Shown here: positions 26,151-35,669 of the stretch, in pieces | How the letters are laid out: every line of letters starts with the position of its first letter | Position numbering within the stretch: position 1 is the first letter of the stretch | Source of the DNA: Gramella sp. MAR_2010_147 | Lineage (GTDB): Bacteria; Bacteroidota; Bacteroidia; Flavobacteriales; Flavobacteriaceae | Assembly (NCBI RefSeq): GCF_900105135.1 | Contig: NZ_LT629741.1 | Coordinates: 2,418,001-2,482,000, forward strand | Direction of reading: 5' to 3' | DNA: 64,000 bases | Translations under genes and position numbers: made by a program | Notes under the pieces: generated by a model | Database searches by the model: none | Told to the model about the DNA's origin: nothing | The model's input: the letters and a program-made list of their open reading frames with translations, nothing else

Positions 26151-27782
26151 ATGAAAAATATAAATCCAACCACAACCAAAGCCTGGAAGGAATTAGAAGA
26201 TCATTATAAAAAGATCAAGGATGAGCATATGAAAGATATGTTCATGAATGAAGAGAAACGTGCAGAGAAATTCACGATCCAGTGGGAAGATTTCTATGTA
26301 GATTATAGTAAGAATAGAATTACTGAAGATACGCGATCCTTGTTACTTCAGATGGCTGAAGAATGCCACTTAAAAGATGCTATTGATAGTTATTTTGGTG
26401 GAGATGCCATCAATAAAACCGAAAATCGTCCGGTTTTACATACTGCCTTAAGAGCCGATAAAAATGCAGATATAAAGGTACGGGATGAAAATGTAGTTCC
26501 GGAAGTTCAGGATGTAAAAGCCAGAATCAGGGATTTTAGTAACGAGATCATTAACGGAACACGAAAAGGGTATACCGGGAAAGCTTTCACAGATATTGTA
26601 AATATTGGCATTGGTGGTTCAGATCTTGGACCGGTAATGGTTACTGAAAGTCTTAAGTTCTATAAAAATCATCTGAATGTTCATTTTATTTCTAATGTAG
26701 ATGGTGATCATGTTCATGAAGCATTAAAAGATCTGGATCCAGAAACCACCTTGTTCTTAGTGGTGTCTAAAACCTTTACTACTATAGAAACACTTAGTAA
26801 CGCGACAACGGCAAGAGAATGGTTCTTAAAGTCTGTACCGCAGAAAGAGGTGTCTAAACATTTTGTGGCAGTTTCAACCAATCTTCAAAAGGTTGAAGAT
26901 TTTGGAATTGATATTCAGAATATTTTCCCCATGTGGGATTGGGTTGGAGGTCGTTTCTCTTTATGGAGCGCTGTAGGTCTTTCAATAAGCCTGGCTATAG
27001 GATATGATAATTTTGAATATTTACTGGAAGGTGCCCGTAAAATGGACGATCATTTTAGGGAGACCTCTTTCGAGGAAAATTTACCTGTTCAGTTAGCTCT
27101 TATTAGCATCTGGTATAATAATTTCTTTGAAGCCGAAAGTGAGGCAGTGATCCCTTATTCCCAATATTTAGATAAATTTCCTTCATATCTTCAGCAAGCT
27201 ATCATGGAAAGCAACGGAAAAAGTGTAGATAGAAATGGTGAAAAGGTGGATTATCAAACCGGAACCATAATTTGGGGAGAGCCGGGAACTAATTCTCAAC
27301 ACGCATTTTTCCAGTTAATTCACCAGGGTACAAAATTGATTCCTACCGATTTTATTGGATTTAAACATTCGCTTTTTGGTGATAAATCTCATCAGGATAA
27401 ATTAATGGCAAATTATTTTGCTCAAACAGAAGCCTTGTTGAATGGTAAAACAGAGCAGGAGGTAGAAGATGAGTTAAAGGGAAAAGGCATTAGCCAGAAA
27501 GAAATAGACAGGATAAAGGCCTTTAAGGTTTTTAAAGGCAACAAGCCTACAAATACTATATTGATTGATAAATTAACCCCTGAGAGTTTAGGAAAACTTA
27601 TTGCTTTATATGAGCATAAGATCTTTGTACAGGGAATAATCTGGAATATATTTAGTTATGATCAATGGGGTGTGGAATTAGGTAAGCAGCTTGCTAACAA
27701 AATTCTTGCCGAATTCTCAACAAATGCTGTGGATAACCACGATTCTTCTACTAAAAAATTATTAAAATTTTATTTAAGATAA
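26151..27782 (+). CDS. pgi: Glucose-6-phosphate isomerase
   Basis: Interconverts glucose-6-phosphate and fructose-6-phosphate in glycolysis and gluconeogenesis. The 543-residue length matches the long bacterial/eukaryotic form. Signatures: [14 protein letters not shown] (near 151), [10 protein letters not shown] (near 205), [16 protein letters not shown] (near 263), the active-site [19 protein letters not shown] (near 375) and the terminal lysine segment VELGKQLA. Its ATG abuts the stop of the M23 gene and a strong palindromic terminator follows, so it ends the unit. No phosphate-sugar gene is close by. Confidence 0.97.
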   Translation: MKNINPTTTKAWKELEDHYKKIKDEHMKDMFMNEEKRAEKFTIQWEDFYVDYSKNRITEDTRSLLLQMAEECHLKDAIDSYFGGDAINKTENRPVLHTALRADKNADIKVRDENVVPEVQDVKARIRDFSNEIINGTRKGYTGKAFTDIVNIGIGGSDLGPVMVTESLKFYKNHLNVHFISNVDGDHVHEALKDLDPETTLFLVVSKTFTTIETLSNATTAREWFLKSVPQKEVSKHFVAVSTNLQKVEDFGIDIQNIFPMWDWVGGRFSLWSAVGLSISLAIGYDNFEYLLEGARKMDDHFRETSFEENLPVQLALISIWYNNFFEAESEAVIPYSQYLDKFPSYLQQAIMESNGKSVDRNGEKVDYQTGTIIWGEPGTNSQHAFFQLIHQGTKLIPTDFIGFKHSLFGDKSHQDKLMANYFAQTEALLNGKTEQEVEDELKGKGISQKEIDRIKAFKVFKGNKPTNTILIDKLTPESLGKLIALYEHKIFVQGIIWNIFSYDQWGVELGKQLANKILAEFSTNAVDNHDSSTKKLLKFYLR

Positions 27783-27818
27783 TACAGAACAAATTGTTAA
27801 AAACCTGTTCGTAGTTTT

Positions 27819-27850
27819 AAAGTGCCTGATATCAGGCACTTTGTTTTTTT
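27819..27850 (+). terminator. Intrinsic terminator of pgi
   Basis: A 24-bp perfect palindrome, aaagtgcctgat/atcaggcacttt, followed by gttttttt. Its T-run lies only 4 bp before the next -7 box. Confidence 0.92.
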
Positions 27851-27853
27851 ATA

Positions 27854-27861
27854 TAGATTTG
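27854..27861 (+). promoter_or_regulatory. -7 promoter box of the receptor-nuclease block
   Basis: tagatttg matches TAnnTTTG perfectly. The predicted leader is about 105 nt and begins with the inverted repeat at 27871-27897. No TTG at standard spacing, because the pgi terminator occupies that place. Confidence 0.5.
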
Positions 27862-27870
27862 CGACGGCAT

Positions 27871-27897
27871 AATGTTAAAGTTAAATATCTTAACATT
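27871..27897. promoter_or_regulatory. 8-bp inverted repeat at the leader start of the TonB receptor gene
   Basis: aatgttaa at 27871-27878 is mirrored by ttaacatt at 27890-27897 with an 11-nt spacer. It begins 9 bp after the -7 box, so it is either an operator site or a 5'-end hairpin of the mRNA. Confidence 0.4.
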
Positions 27898-27970
27898 CTG
27901 ATAAAGTTTAATGTTCAGGAATTAGCTTTTTTTGCCACGAATTTTATAATCAAACTCAAACACAAAAAAA

Positions 27971-30505
27971 ATGAGGAAATTATTACTCTTAGCGATGTTC
28001 TTAACGTCTGCTACGATTTTTGCTCAAGGAACTATTACTGGTGTGGTAATGGATTCTCAAACATCGGGACCACTTCCAGGAGCTAATGTGATGGTAGTTG
28101 GTACTAACAATGGTACAATGACAGATTTTGATGGAAACTTCACATTGGAAGTTGCCGAATCTAATGGTACAATTAAAGTTACTTTTGTAGGCTACACTTC
28201 TAAGGAAGTGAAATTCAACATTACAGGCGGTACTCAAGATCTTGGACAAATCGTATTGGGTGCAGATGACAACGCTTTAGATGAGATCGTTGTAACAAGT
28301 TTCTCTCTTGCCATCGACAGAAAAACGCCGGTAGCTGTATCTACAATTAGTGCTGCAGAGATCGAAACTAAGATTGGTAACCAGGAATTTCCTGAAGTAC
28401 TGAAATCTACTCCTGGAGTTTATGCTAACAAAGCCGGAGGTGGTTTTGGTGATGCTGAGCTTCGTATGAGAGGTTTTGAAGGTGAGAACATTGCGGTAAT
28501 GATTAATGGTGTTCCTGTAAACGACATGGAAAATGGTCGTGTATACTGGAGTAACTGGGCTGGTCTTTCAGATGTAACCAGAACTATGCAAACTCAAAGA
28601 GGTTTAGGTGCGGCTAAAGTTGCAGTTCCTTCTATTGCTGGTACGGTTAATATTGTAACTAAAACAACAGATGCTGAAAAAGGCGGAAATATTTACGCGG
28701 CAACTGGTAATGATGGTTATACTAAATTTGGAGCTACTGTATCAACTGGTAGAACTGAGAACGGACTTGCAGCTACCGTATCTGCTTCAAGAACAGTTGG
28801 AGATGGTTATGTAGACGGTACGGAGTTCATTGGTTACAATTATTTCGTGAACATAGCTAAAGAACTTGGTGAAGATCACGAACTTTCTTTCACTGCTTTT
28901 GGTGCTCCGCAAAGACATGGACAGCGTCAAAATAGATACCTTATCGAAACTTATAGAGAAAGCGAAAGAGGTATCAAATTTAACGGAGACTGGGGTTATT
29001 TAAACGGTCAGGTTACTCATATTGAAGATAACTTCTATCATAAACCACAAATGTCTTTGAATCACTACTGGGATATAAATGAAAATACTGAATTGTCTAC
29101 TGCACTTTATGCTTCCTTTGGAACAGGAGGCGGTGGCGGATGGGCCGGAACTAACAAGTTTGGGCTTGATTCGAAATACAGAGATGGTTATTTACAACCC
29201 GTAAACCTTGATCTAATTGTGGACGAAAACATCGCAAGAGGTGCTGATGGTTCTGAAACTATTCTAAGAGCTTCAAGAAACGACCACAACTGGTTTGGAG
29301 CACTTTCAACTTTATCTACAGATATTACTGATAATATTGAACTTCTTGCAGGTATCGATTTAAGATACTACAAAGGAGAACACTTTCAGGAAGTTACAGA
29401 TCTTCTTGGTGGACAGTACTACTTCGATGATTCCAACGTAAACAATCCTGTTAACCTTGCACAGGTTGGAGATAAGATTAGCTACTACAACGACGGTATC
29501 GTTCTTTGGGAAGGTGGATTCCTTCAGGGAGAATATTCTAAAGATGATCTTGATATCTTTGTTTCCCTTGCAGCTTCGAACACTTCTTACAAGCGTGTTG
29601 ATTACTTCAACAACCTTGATTCAGATCCTAATCAGGAATCAGATTACGCAAACTTCTTCGGTTATCAGATCAAAGGTGGTGCGAACTATAACTTCACTAG
29701 AACTAGTGGTGTATTCGCTAACATTGGGTACTTTGAAAGAGCACCGTTCTTCGATGCAGTATTCTTAAACTTCGTAAACGACCTTAACCCGGATGCTGAA
29801 AATCAAAAGATCTTTAGTACTGAGCTTGGATATACTTTCAGAAGTTCTGTGTTAAGAGCAAACGTAAACGTGTACAGAACAAACTGGAGAGACAGATCTT
29901 TAATCTATTCTTACAACAATCCTGATGGATCTCTTGGTGTAGCAAACATTTTAGGCGTAAATGCAGTTCACCAGGGTCTTGAACTGGATTTTGAATACCG
30001 TCCTTTCGAGGAACTTTCTATCACAGGTTTCGCATCTTTTGGAGACTATAGATGGGAGAGTGATGTAACAGGTGTACAAATCTTTGACGAAGAGCAGAAT
30101 CTTATTGATGAGATCAATCTTTTTATCGAGGATACTAAAGTAGGTGGTACACCACAAACTACTGCTGGTCTTGGAGTAGATTACGAATTCCTTAAAGACA
30201 TGAGAATTAGAGGTAACTATAACTACTTCGGAGATTTTTGGTCAGACTTTGATCCTGTAAGTCGTACGAACCCTGATGCTGGTGAGACATGGAAACTTCC
30301 AGATTTCGGAACTCTTGATGTAGGACTTACCTACGACTTCTCTGTAGCTGGATTTGACGCTACTTTGAACGCAAACGTTTATAACATTACAGATACAGAA
30401 TACATTGCGAATGCACAGAATGGTCTTCAGAATAATGCACGTACAGCACTTGTATGGTACGGTTTCGGAAGAACTTACACTGTAGGGGCAAAACTTAACT
30501 TCTAA
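27971..30505 (+). CDS. TonB-dependent receptor 1 of the nuclease block
   Basis: An 844-residue outer-membrane transporter. Signal peptide 1-18 (TSATIFAQ). A carboxypeptidase-regulatory-like domain at about 20-95 (ITGVVMDSQTSGPLPGANVM) precedes the plug (about 110-225: DNALDEIVVTSFSLAIDRK, AELRMRGFEGENIAVMINGV). The barrel ends GRTYTVGAKLNF. Plug wording such as YWSNWAGLSDVTRTMQTQ and barrel wording GTPQTTAGLGVDYE recur in the second receptor of the block. The clean signals and C-rich codon choices suggest high expression. The lipoprotein 10 bp downstream is the likely surface partner, as SusD is for SusC. Its ligand is unknown; nucleic-acid products are inferred from the neighbouring nucleases. 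Confidence 0.92.
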   Translation: MRKLLLLAMFLTSATIFAQGTITGVVMDSQTSGPLPGANVMVVGTNNGTMTDFDGNFTLEVAESNGTIKVTFVGYTSKEVKFNITGGTQDLGQIVLGADDNALDEIVVTSFSLAIDRKTPVAVSTISAAEIETKIGNQEFPEVLKSTPGVYANKAGGGFGDAELRMRGFEGENIAVMINGVPVNDMENGRVYWSNWAGLSDVTRTMQTQRGLGAAKVAVPSIAGTVNIVTKTTDAEKGGNIYAATGNDGYTKFGATVSTGRTENGLAATVSASRTVGDGYVDGTEFIGYNYFVNIAKELGEDHELSFTAFGAPQRHGQRQNRYLIETYRESERGIKFNGDWGYLNGQVTHIEDNFYHKPQMSLNHYWDINENTELSTALYASFGTGGGGGWAGTNKFGLDSKYRDGYLQPVNLDLIVDENIARGADGSETILRASRNDHNWFGALSTLSTDITDNIELLAGIDLRYYKGEHFQEVTDLLGGQYYFDDSNVNNPVNLAQVGDKISYYNDGIVLWEGGFLQGEYSKDDLDIFVSLAASNTSYKRVDYFNNLDSDPNQESDYANFFGYQIKGGANYNFTRTSGVFANIGYFERAPFFDAVFLNFVNDLNPDAENQKIFSTELGYTFRSSVLRANVNVYRTNWRDRSLIYSYNNPDGSLGVANILGVNAVHQGLELDFEYRPFEELSITGFASFGDYRWESDVTGVQIFDEEQNLIDEINLFIEDTKVGGTPQTTAGLGVDYEFLKDMRIRGNYNYFGDFWSDFDPVSRTNPDAGETWKLPDFGTLDVGLTYDFSVAGFDATLNANVYNITDTEYIANAQNGLQNNARTALVWYGFGRTYTVGAKLNF

Positions 30506-30515
30506 ACACAACACG

Positions 30516-32234
30516 ATGAAAAAGACATTTTATGTACTAATGGCTTTCGTAGGTCTGGCTTTAACTAGCTGTGAGCCGATGGATGACATTCATGATGAGA
30601 TCGACAATGAACTGGATAGCCAGCTTGCAGTCGCAGAGAGAGATTATGTACTGACTGAAGATGATTATGAAGATCTTGGACAGAGTTTTCCAAACTTCGG
30701 TTCAGTAGAAGATGCAAGAACTTTAATACCATCTTTACTTTCAGACCTTTACCCAACTTATGGTGCGGGTTCTATTATCAATGTTGGATTTGATCTTTTC
30801 GATCCACTTAGAGTTCAGGACTACTCAGTATCCAGTTCAGATTACGAAATGATCGATCTTTCTACTGACTATTTCACTGGAATGGGAGAGATTGTAGACT
30901 TTCTTGATGCGAAATATCCACAGGCCGAAGAAGGTGAGTACGTAAGACTTACTTATAATATTCTTGCGGAAGAGAAATCTTATGAATTAAATGATGATGA
31001 TTACGATTTCGTTGGAGATGAGTTTGAGACTCAGTACCCTGGGCCGGCTGGAAATGTAGCTCAGTTTGGAAGTTTTGATGTAAGAGAGACCAGTTCTAAT
31101 TACTGGAGCGATGATATGATCGTAGAAGCTTTAGGTGCTATTATTTCTGAAAATTTTGGAACAGTAGCAGGACAGAAATATAATGTGACTTACCTTGTAT
31201 ATAGTGGTAGTGTGGAAGAGAGAAGTATGTCTGTTCAATTTGACGGAAACACTTATATTTCTGTCGGTGGTACTGCTTACGAGATCTCAAGTGCAGATTA
31301 TGACGCCATTGGTGATGAGTTTGCAGCCACTTATCCTGGACCTGCTGGGAATGCAGCTCAGTTTGGAAGTTTTGATGTAAGAGAAACTAGCGATAACTAC
31401 TGGAGCGAAGACATGCTTTTAGAAGCTTTTGCTTTTGTAATTACTAATGAATTTCCTTCAGCTCAGGATGGTGATCAATTTGTACTGACTTACAAAGTAT
31501 ATAATGGGTCTGTTGCTACGATCGTAGTAAACCTTTTACTTAATGGAGATGCTGTTGAGATCGATGAAGATGCTTCAGTTTCAACTATTGAAGAAACTAA
31601 GGTGTTTGCTTACACGAATGGAGACTGGGATACGCCTTATATGCTTCCTGAAAACTCTTATACTGAAGAATTCGGTCAGCGTTTCAGCAACTTTGGAGAT
31701 GAGGAAGAAGCACTTTCCAAAATTGCTATTTTCTTAGGAAGAGAATTTCCTTACGCCACTGAAGGTGAGTACAAAGCGGTTGGTTACCAGTTCTACAACG
31801 GGGAAGCTACTGTAACTGAGTACGCTAACTTCGTATTTGAAGGTGGTGACTGGAAGGCTATTCCATCTGTAGTTTCAGATGCACTTCAGTTTGGATTTGA
31901 AGATGGAATGTGGGTACCAGACAACACGATCAACTATATGTTGACTTCTGCAGACTATTCAATCATTTCTGATGCTCTTGCTGATAATGCAGATCTTTCA
32001 ACACAACTTGCAAGTGTTGCACGTTACAATAACTTCGACCGTCGTCCAGGAGCTAGCGCTTACTGGAATGATGACAATATTCTTCTTGCAATGCAGTCTT
32101 TACTGAATGAGATTGCTCCTAATGCTGAAGAAGGACAGAAGTACGTTCTAACGTTCGATATCTATAACGGATCAAATACTACTGAAAGCCTAAGTCTTAT
32201 TAGACAAGGTGGCGAGTGGGTAGTTAACGAGTAA
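30516..32234 (+). CDS. Lipoprotein with repeated ~90-residue modules, unknown family
   Basis: A 572-residue acidic lipoprotein, Cys19 in the lipobox LTSC. I do not recognise a named domain. The body is built from repeats with the pattern DY..IG.EF..YPGPAGN.AQFGSFDVRE, then YW..D, a helix, and a Y.VYNGS strand. Modules lie at about 156-245, 256-345, 376-446 (diverged) and 474-570, and two shortened copies at 43-150. The second and third full modules are 99 residues apart and share 30 identical bases in a row. The gene follows receptor 1 by 10 bp, so it is probably a surface-exposed ligand-binding partner. A terminator follows. Confidence 0.8.
   Translation: MKKTFYVLMAFVGLALTSCEPMDDIHDEIDNELDSQLAVAERDYVLTEDDYEDLGQSFPNFGSVEDARTLIPSLLSDLYPTYGAGSIINVGFDLFDPLRVQDYSVSSSDYEMIDLSTDYFTGMGEIVDFLDAKYPQAEEGEYVRLTYNILAEEKSYELNDDDYDFVGDEFETQYPGPAGNVAQFGSFDVRETSSNYWSDDMIVEALGAIISENFGTVAGQKYNVTYLVYSGSVEERSMSVQFDGNTYISVGGTAYEISSADYDAIGDEFAATYPGPAGNAAQFGSFDVRETSDNYWSEDMLLEAFAFVITNEFPSAQDGDQFVLTYKVYNGSVATIVVNLLLNGDAVEIDEDASVSTIEETKVFAYTNGDWDTPYMLPENSYTEEFGQRFSNFGDEEEALSKIAIFLGREFPYATEGEYKAVGYQFYNGEATVTEYANFVFEGGDWKAIPSVVSDALQFGFEDGMWVPDNTINYMLTSADYSIISDALADNADLSTQLASVARYNNFDRRPGASAYWNDDNILLAMQSLLNEIAPNAEEGQKYVLTFDIYNGSNTTESLSLIRQGGEWVVNE
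31058..31384 (+). repeat. Internal direct repeat (297-bp offset) in the modular lipoprotein gene
   Basis: Thirty identical bases at 31058-31087 and 31355-31384 lie in two otherwise diverged copies of a 297-bp module. The identical block encodes AQFGSFDVRE. This points to a tandem duplication that is fairly recent or kept alike by gene conversion. Confidence 0.9.
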
Positions 32235-32255
32235 GTTCAAAGCTCAATTTATATA

Positions 32256-32288
32256 AACCTCTTATCTTCACGGTAAGAGGTTTTTATT
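32256..32288 (+). terminator. Intrinsic terminator after the modular lipoprotein gene
   Basis: The 9-bp stem aacctctta/taagaggtt with a 9-nt loop, followed by T-rich sequence. Confidence 0.8.
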
Positions 32289-32330
32289 TGGCTTAAAATG
32301 TCAGATATTTGCAGCCACAATACACAAATT

Positions 32331-33968
32331 ATGAAAAAATATACCGGACTCTTTTTGTTAGCTCTCATGCTGGGTTGCTCAGGTGAAGACGATTCTATCC
32401 CAACTCCAACACCACCAGTTGAAGAAGAAAATCCTGTAGCAACGGCAGATGAATTATCTGCTGTTCAAAATGAAGCTTATACGTTCAATAGATCTATGCT
32501 CCTGGAAAATGATGACATCGTGGATAACGCGATCATTACCAGTATAGATTCAGAAACTGAAACTGGAGGAAGCATAACAGACAATCGCGATCAAACTTAT
32601 ACCTACGAGCCTGCAGATGATTTTACAGGAAATGATACTTTCTCCTATACCATTTGCGTTCCTGGAGATTCAGATCGATGTTCCAGTGCAGTAGTCACGA
32701 TCATTGTTGGAGATGCTGGTGAACCAGTAGCCACCGATGATAGTTATACCACTCAGGAGGGTAAAGCTTATACCATCAACAATCATCTAGACAATGACCA
32801 GGTCGTAGATAATGCTACAGTAACTTCCCTGGAAAGTACGAGTGGCAACGCAACTGTAACAATTCAGAACGATGGTAGCATACTTTATGAACCCAACGCA
32901 TTCTTTTCTGGTCAGGACACGTTCACCTATACGTTATGTGACGATGATGAAACACCTAGCTGTTCTACTGCGACTGTCACTATGAACGTGGAAGATGAAG
33001 GTTCACCGGTCGCTTCAGATGACACCGTTGTAATTGAAGCTGGTACTTCCGAAGAAGTGATCACAAAACTTCTGGAAAATGATGATCTAATTGATGATGC
33101 TACAATTTCTTCTGTAGATGATTCTGGAAGTAACGCGACCATCGTCTTGAATAATGATGGAACAGTAACCTATACCCCGCAAGCCGGTTTTATGGGAGAG
33201 GATACTTTTACTTATACCATTTGTGATGATGATGCCGATGCTAGCTGTTCTACAGCTACTGTTACTGTAAATATCGTCGAAGCGGTTAAATTCAATGTTC
33301 CGGATGATCTGAAGGCATACTATTCAGACGCCAGCTTTACTGTAGATCCAGACCTGTTGTATTCAGAGCTTTCAGATTTTACAAACGCGCAACACACGAA
33401 CCGCCTGACTTATACAGATCGTCATGATTATTTATATGATGCGGATGCTGCACTTGATGATGAAACTATGGTAGTACTTGTTTATTCTGGTGAACTAAGA
33501 CCAGACGATGAGTTCCAGCTGGGAGATCTTGACGGTGATGAAAGTTTTAATACGGAACATATCTATCCTCAGTCTCGTTTAAATACTGAAGAATCTGTAA
33601 GCGATCTTCATTTATTAAGAGTGGCTGATGCAGAGATTAATTCAGAAAGACTTAATTATCCATTTATTGATGGTAGCGGAGAATATAAGCTTGTAGGTGG
33701 AGATAGCTGGTATCCTGGTGATGAATGGAAGGGTGATGTGGCTAGAATGGTTATGTATGTAAATCTTAGTTACGGAGATGATTTCAATGAAGTTGGAAAT
33801 CTTCAATTATTTTTAAAATGGAATCGTGAAGATCCGGTTTCAGCATTCGAATTACAGAGAAATGATGTGATAGAAGCAGCTCAGGGTAATCGTAATCCAT
33901 TTATCGATAATCCTTTCCTTGCTACTCTTATCTGGGGTGGTGATGCTGCGGAAAATCGTTGGGAATAA
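32331..33968 (+). CDS. Lipoprotein endonuclease I with three Ig/cadherin-like repeats
   Basis: A 545-residue surface or periplasm-anchored nuclease. I chose ATG 32331, giving MKKYTGLFLLALMLGC with lipobox Cys16; the longer frame adds a non-signal leader. A short TPTPP linker leads to three ~90-residue beta repeats (about 32-122, 123-212, 213-300), each with a DTFTYTIC-type strand and paired cysteines. The C-terminal 240 residues are an endonuclease I (EndA/BsuBI-like HNH, PF04231) domain with the catalytic FNTEHIYPQSRLN, DLHLLRVADAEINSERLN, GDVARMVMYVNL and GNRNPFIDNP. It should cut DNA or RNA non-specifically. A near -7 box (gatatttg, 32304-32311) suggests its own promoter. It is preceded by a terminator. 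Confidence 0.9.
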   Translation: MKKYTGLFLLALMLGCSGEDDSIPTPTPPVEEENPVATADELSAVQNEAYTFNRSMLLENDDIVDNAIITSIDSETETGGSITDNRDQTYTYEPADDFTGNDTFSYTICVPGDSDRCSSAVVTIIVGDAGEPVATDDSYTTQEGKAYTINNHLDNDQVVDNATVTSLESTSGNATVTIQNDGSILYEPNAFFSGQDTFTYTLCDDDETPSCSTATVTMNVEDEGSPVASDDTVVIEAGTSEEVITKLLENDDLIDDATISSVDDSGSNATIVLNNDGTVTYTPQAGFMGEDTFTYTICDDDADASCSTATVTVNIVEAVKFNVPDDLKAYYSDASFTVDPDLLYSELSDFTNAQHTNRLTYTDRHDYLYDADAALDDETMVVLVYSGELRPDDEFQLGDLDGDESFNTEHIYPQSRLNTEESVSDLHLLRVADAEINSERLNYPFIDGSGEYKLVGGDSWYPGDEWKGDVARMVMYVNLSYGDDFNEVGNLQLFLKWNREDPVSAFELQRNDVIEAAQGNRNPFIDNPFLATLIWGGDAAENRWE

Positions 33969-34014
33969 TACAATTGCTTTTAGTATTTTAGCAAAGACCA
34001 AAAATTAAATTTAC

Positions 34015-34449
34015 ATGTACGAAACCGTTCAGTTTATACACTCTTATTGGGCCTATTTGGTGTTATTTATGCTTTTAATTGCAAGTTTCAATGGAATTAT
34101 TGGTTTTGCAGCCAACAAAGAATATTCAGCCACCAACTTTAGAATAGCTCTTTTTACCCTTATAGTTTCTCATATACAATTATTAATTGGGATCGTATTA
34201 TACCTTACACCAGGAAACCTTTCCCGGTTTGATGGCGGTATGAGCGAAGTTATGAAGAGTGCTACTTTAAGATTGTACCTGGTTGAACACCCGCTTATGA
34301 TGATCCTGGCTATTGTTCTAATTACTTTAGGATATTCAAAGCATAAAAAGAAACTTACATCCAGGCCAAAATTTAAGATGCTGGCCATTTTCTATGGTCT
34401 TGCATTTGTAGTAGTTTTAACCAGAATTCCATGGAGTGCCTGGTTCTAA
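34015..34449 (+). CDS. Small four-helix membrane protein of unknown function
   Basis: A 144-residue inner-membrane protein with four hydrophobic segments (about 12-34, 44-67, 88-108 and 123-141). Histidines lie at or near membrane edges (FIHSYW, VSHIQLL, VEHPLMM), which recalls small b-type cytochromes, but no CxxCH or clear paired-haem pattern exists. Homologues are common in Flavobacteriia, and as far as I recall some carry misleading automatic names. It lies 46 bp after the nuclease gene on the same strand and ends at a bidirectional terminator. A link with nuclease function is not evident. Confidence 0.7.
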   Translation: MYETVQFIHSYWAYLVLFMLLIASFNGIIGFAANKEYSATNFRIALFTLIVSHIQLLIGIVLYLTPGNLSRFDGGMSEVMKSATLRLYLVEHPLMMILAIVLITLGYSKHKKKLTSRPKFKMLAIFYGLAFVVVLTRIPWSAWF

Positions 34450-34470
34450 ATTTCTAGAATTATAATATAA

Positions 34471-34498
34471 AAGGCCTGGATTCTTTCCGGGCTTTTTT
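34471..34498. terminator. Bidirectional terminator between convergent genes
   Basis: The 9-bp stem aaggcctgg/ccgggcttt has two G-T pairs and a 7-nt loop, with A-rich and T-rich flanks. It serves the membrane-protein gene and the convergent nuclease gene. Confidence 0.75.
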
Positions 34499-35556
34499 TA
34501 TGGATTAGTGATAGCTCTTATGAGGTATATATAAACCGGAAAATGATCACTATAACCACCTTCATACCCTGCATATCCGTATGTTCTTGCCGGATATCCT
34601 CTAAATTGGCCAGAAGTAGTAATTAGATAAGGTTTGTTGAATATTCCTGCCTGGTAAAATTGATAACCAGAAGTAGATCCCGAAACCAGATTTCCTGTCA
34701 TGAAAATTTGATCGAACAAATTCCAGGAATCCCTATAAGCCAGACTTCCCTTTCCCTGTTTTAGCATATTCTCCATAGGATTAAAAAGTTCAGTAGCTAA
34801 TATTCCTTTTTTCGAGGGCTTTGTATTCAGTACTTTTTTAAAGCTTTTATTAGTGGGATCATCATTAAAATCTCCCATGGAGATGATCTTTGCCTCTGGA
34901 TTTAATTTGATCAATGAATCAATAATTATTTTATTCAAATAAGCAGCTTTCTCCCTTTTATAGGCACTACGGGCTTCGCCACCGCCCCGGGAGGGCCAGT
35001 GATTTACAATAAAATGAACTTCTTCCTTATTTAAAAGGCCTGATACAACTAGCTGATCTCTGGTATAATCTCGTTTACCTGGGTTATCACTTTCGTAAAT
35101 AATCAATTTTCTGGCTTTGCTATTAATGGGCTGAAAGTGTTCTTTTCTATAAAGCAATGCGACGTCAATCCCTCTTTCGTCTGGAGAATCAAAATGAACA
35201 ATTCCATAATGAAGATCTTTTAAATTTGGATGATCTACCAGATCTTCCAGAACCGATTTGTTTTCAATCTCGCAAAGACCAATAATAGCCGGGGGAGTTT
35301 TTGTAACTTCTTTTCCAATTTCAGAAAGCACCTGACTAATATGATCAATTTTCAGTTTGTATTTTTCAATACTCCAGGCATCTTTTCCGCCTGCCGTCCG
35401 GTCGTCATCGAATGTCTCAGGGTCATCTTCAGTATCAAATAGATTTTCTACATTATAAAAGGCGATTGTTTGAATTTCATAATCCTTTTTTTCTTGACCA
35501 AAAGCTGTTTGACAGAGTAAGTAAATGCTCAACAAAAGAAAACCCTTATATCTCAT
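34498..35556 (-). CDS. Secreted endonuclease/exonuclease/phosphatase-family enzyme
   Basis: A 352-residue exported metal-dependent phosphoesterase of the EEP superfamily. Signal peptide 1-20 (LLCQTAFGQ). Catalytic motifs appear in order: FYNVENLFD (Asn), IGLCEIENKSVLEDL (metal-binding Glu), VNHWPSRGGGEARSAYK, ISMGDFNDDP (Asp/Asn pair) and YSDHFPVYI (general-base His). The full set is intact, so it should be active on nucleic acid or another phosphodiester. It lies between the two TonB receptors, on the opposite strand, with 113 bp to receptor 2. Close homologues often stand beside endonuclease I and DUF5689 genes in flavobacteria, as I recall. Confidence 0.9.
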   Translation of the reverse strand: MRYKGFLLLSIYLLCQTAFGQEKKDYEIQTIAFYNVENLFDTEDDPETFDDDRTAGGKDAWSIEKYKLKIDHISQVLSEIGKEVTKTPPAIIGLCEIENKSVLEDLVDHPNLKDLHYGIVHFDSPDERGIDVALLYRKEHFQPINSKARKLIIYESDNPGKRDYTRDQLVVSGLLNKEEVHFIVNHWPSRGGGEARSAYKREKAAYLNKIIIDSLIKLNPEAKIISMGDFNDDPTNKSFKKVLNTKPSKKGILATELFNPMENMLKQGKGSLAYRDSWNLFDQIFMTGNLVSGSTSGYQFYQAGIFNKPYLITTSGQFRGYPARTYGYAGYEGGYSDHFPVYIYLIRAITNP

Positions 35557-35669
35557 TTAAAATTATTTTATCTAATCTTTAAAATTAATCACTTTTTTTA
35601 AACCACTGAATTTAAGTTTATTATATATTTAACCGATAGAATAATTACAATTTATTTTGGGGCAATTAA

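Noticed and set aside
27841..28086. An 81-residue plus-strand frame before the TonB receptor
   Set aside because: It covers the pgi terminator, promoter and receptor start in another frame; non-coding by context.
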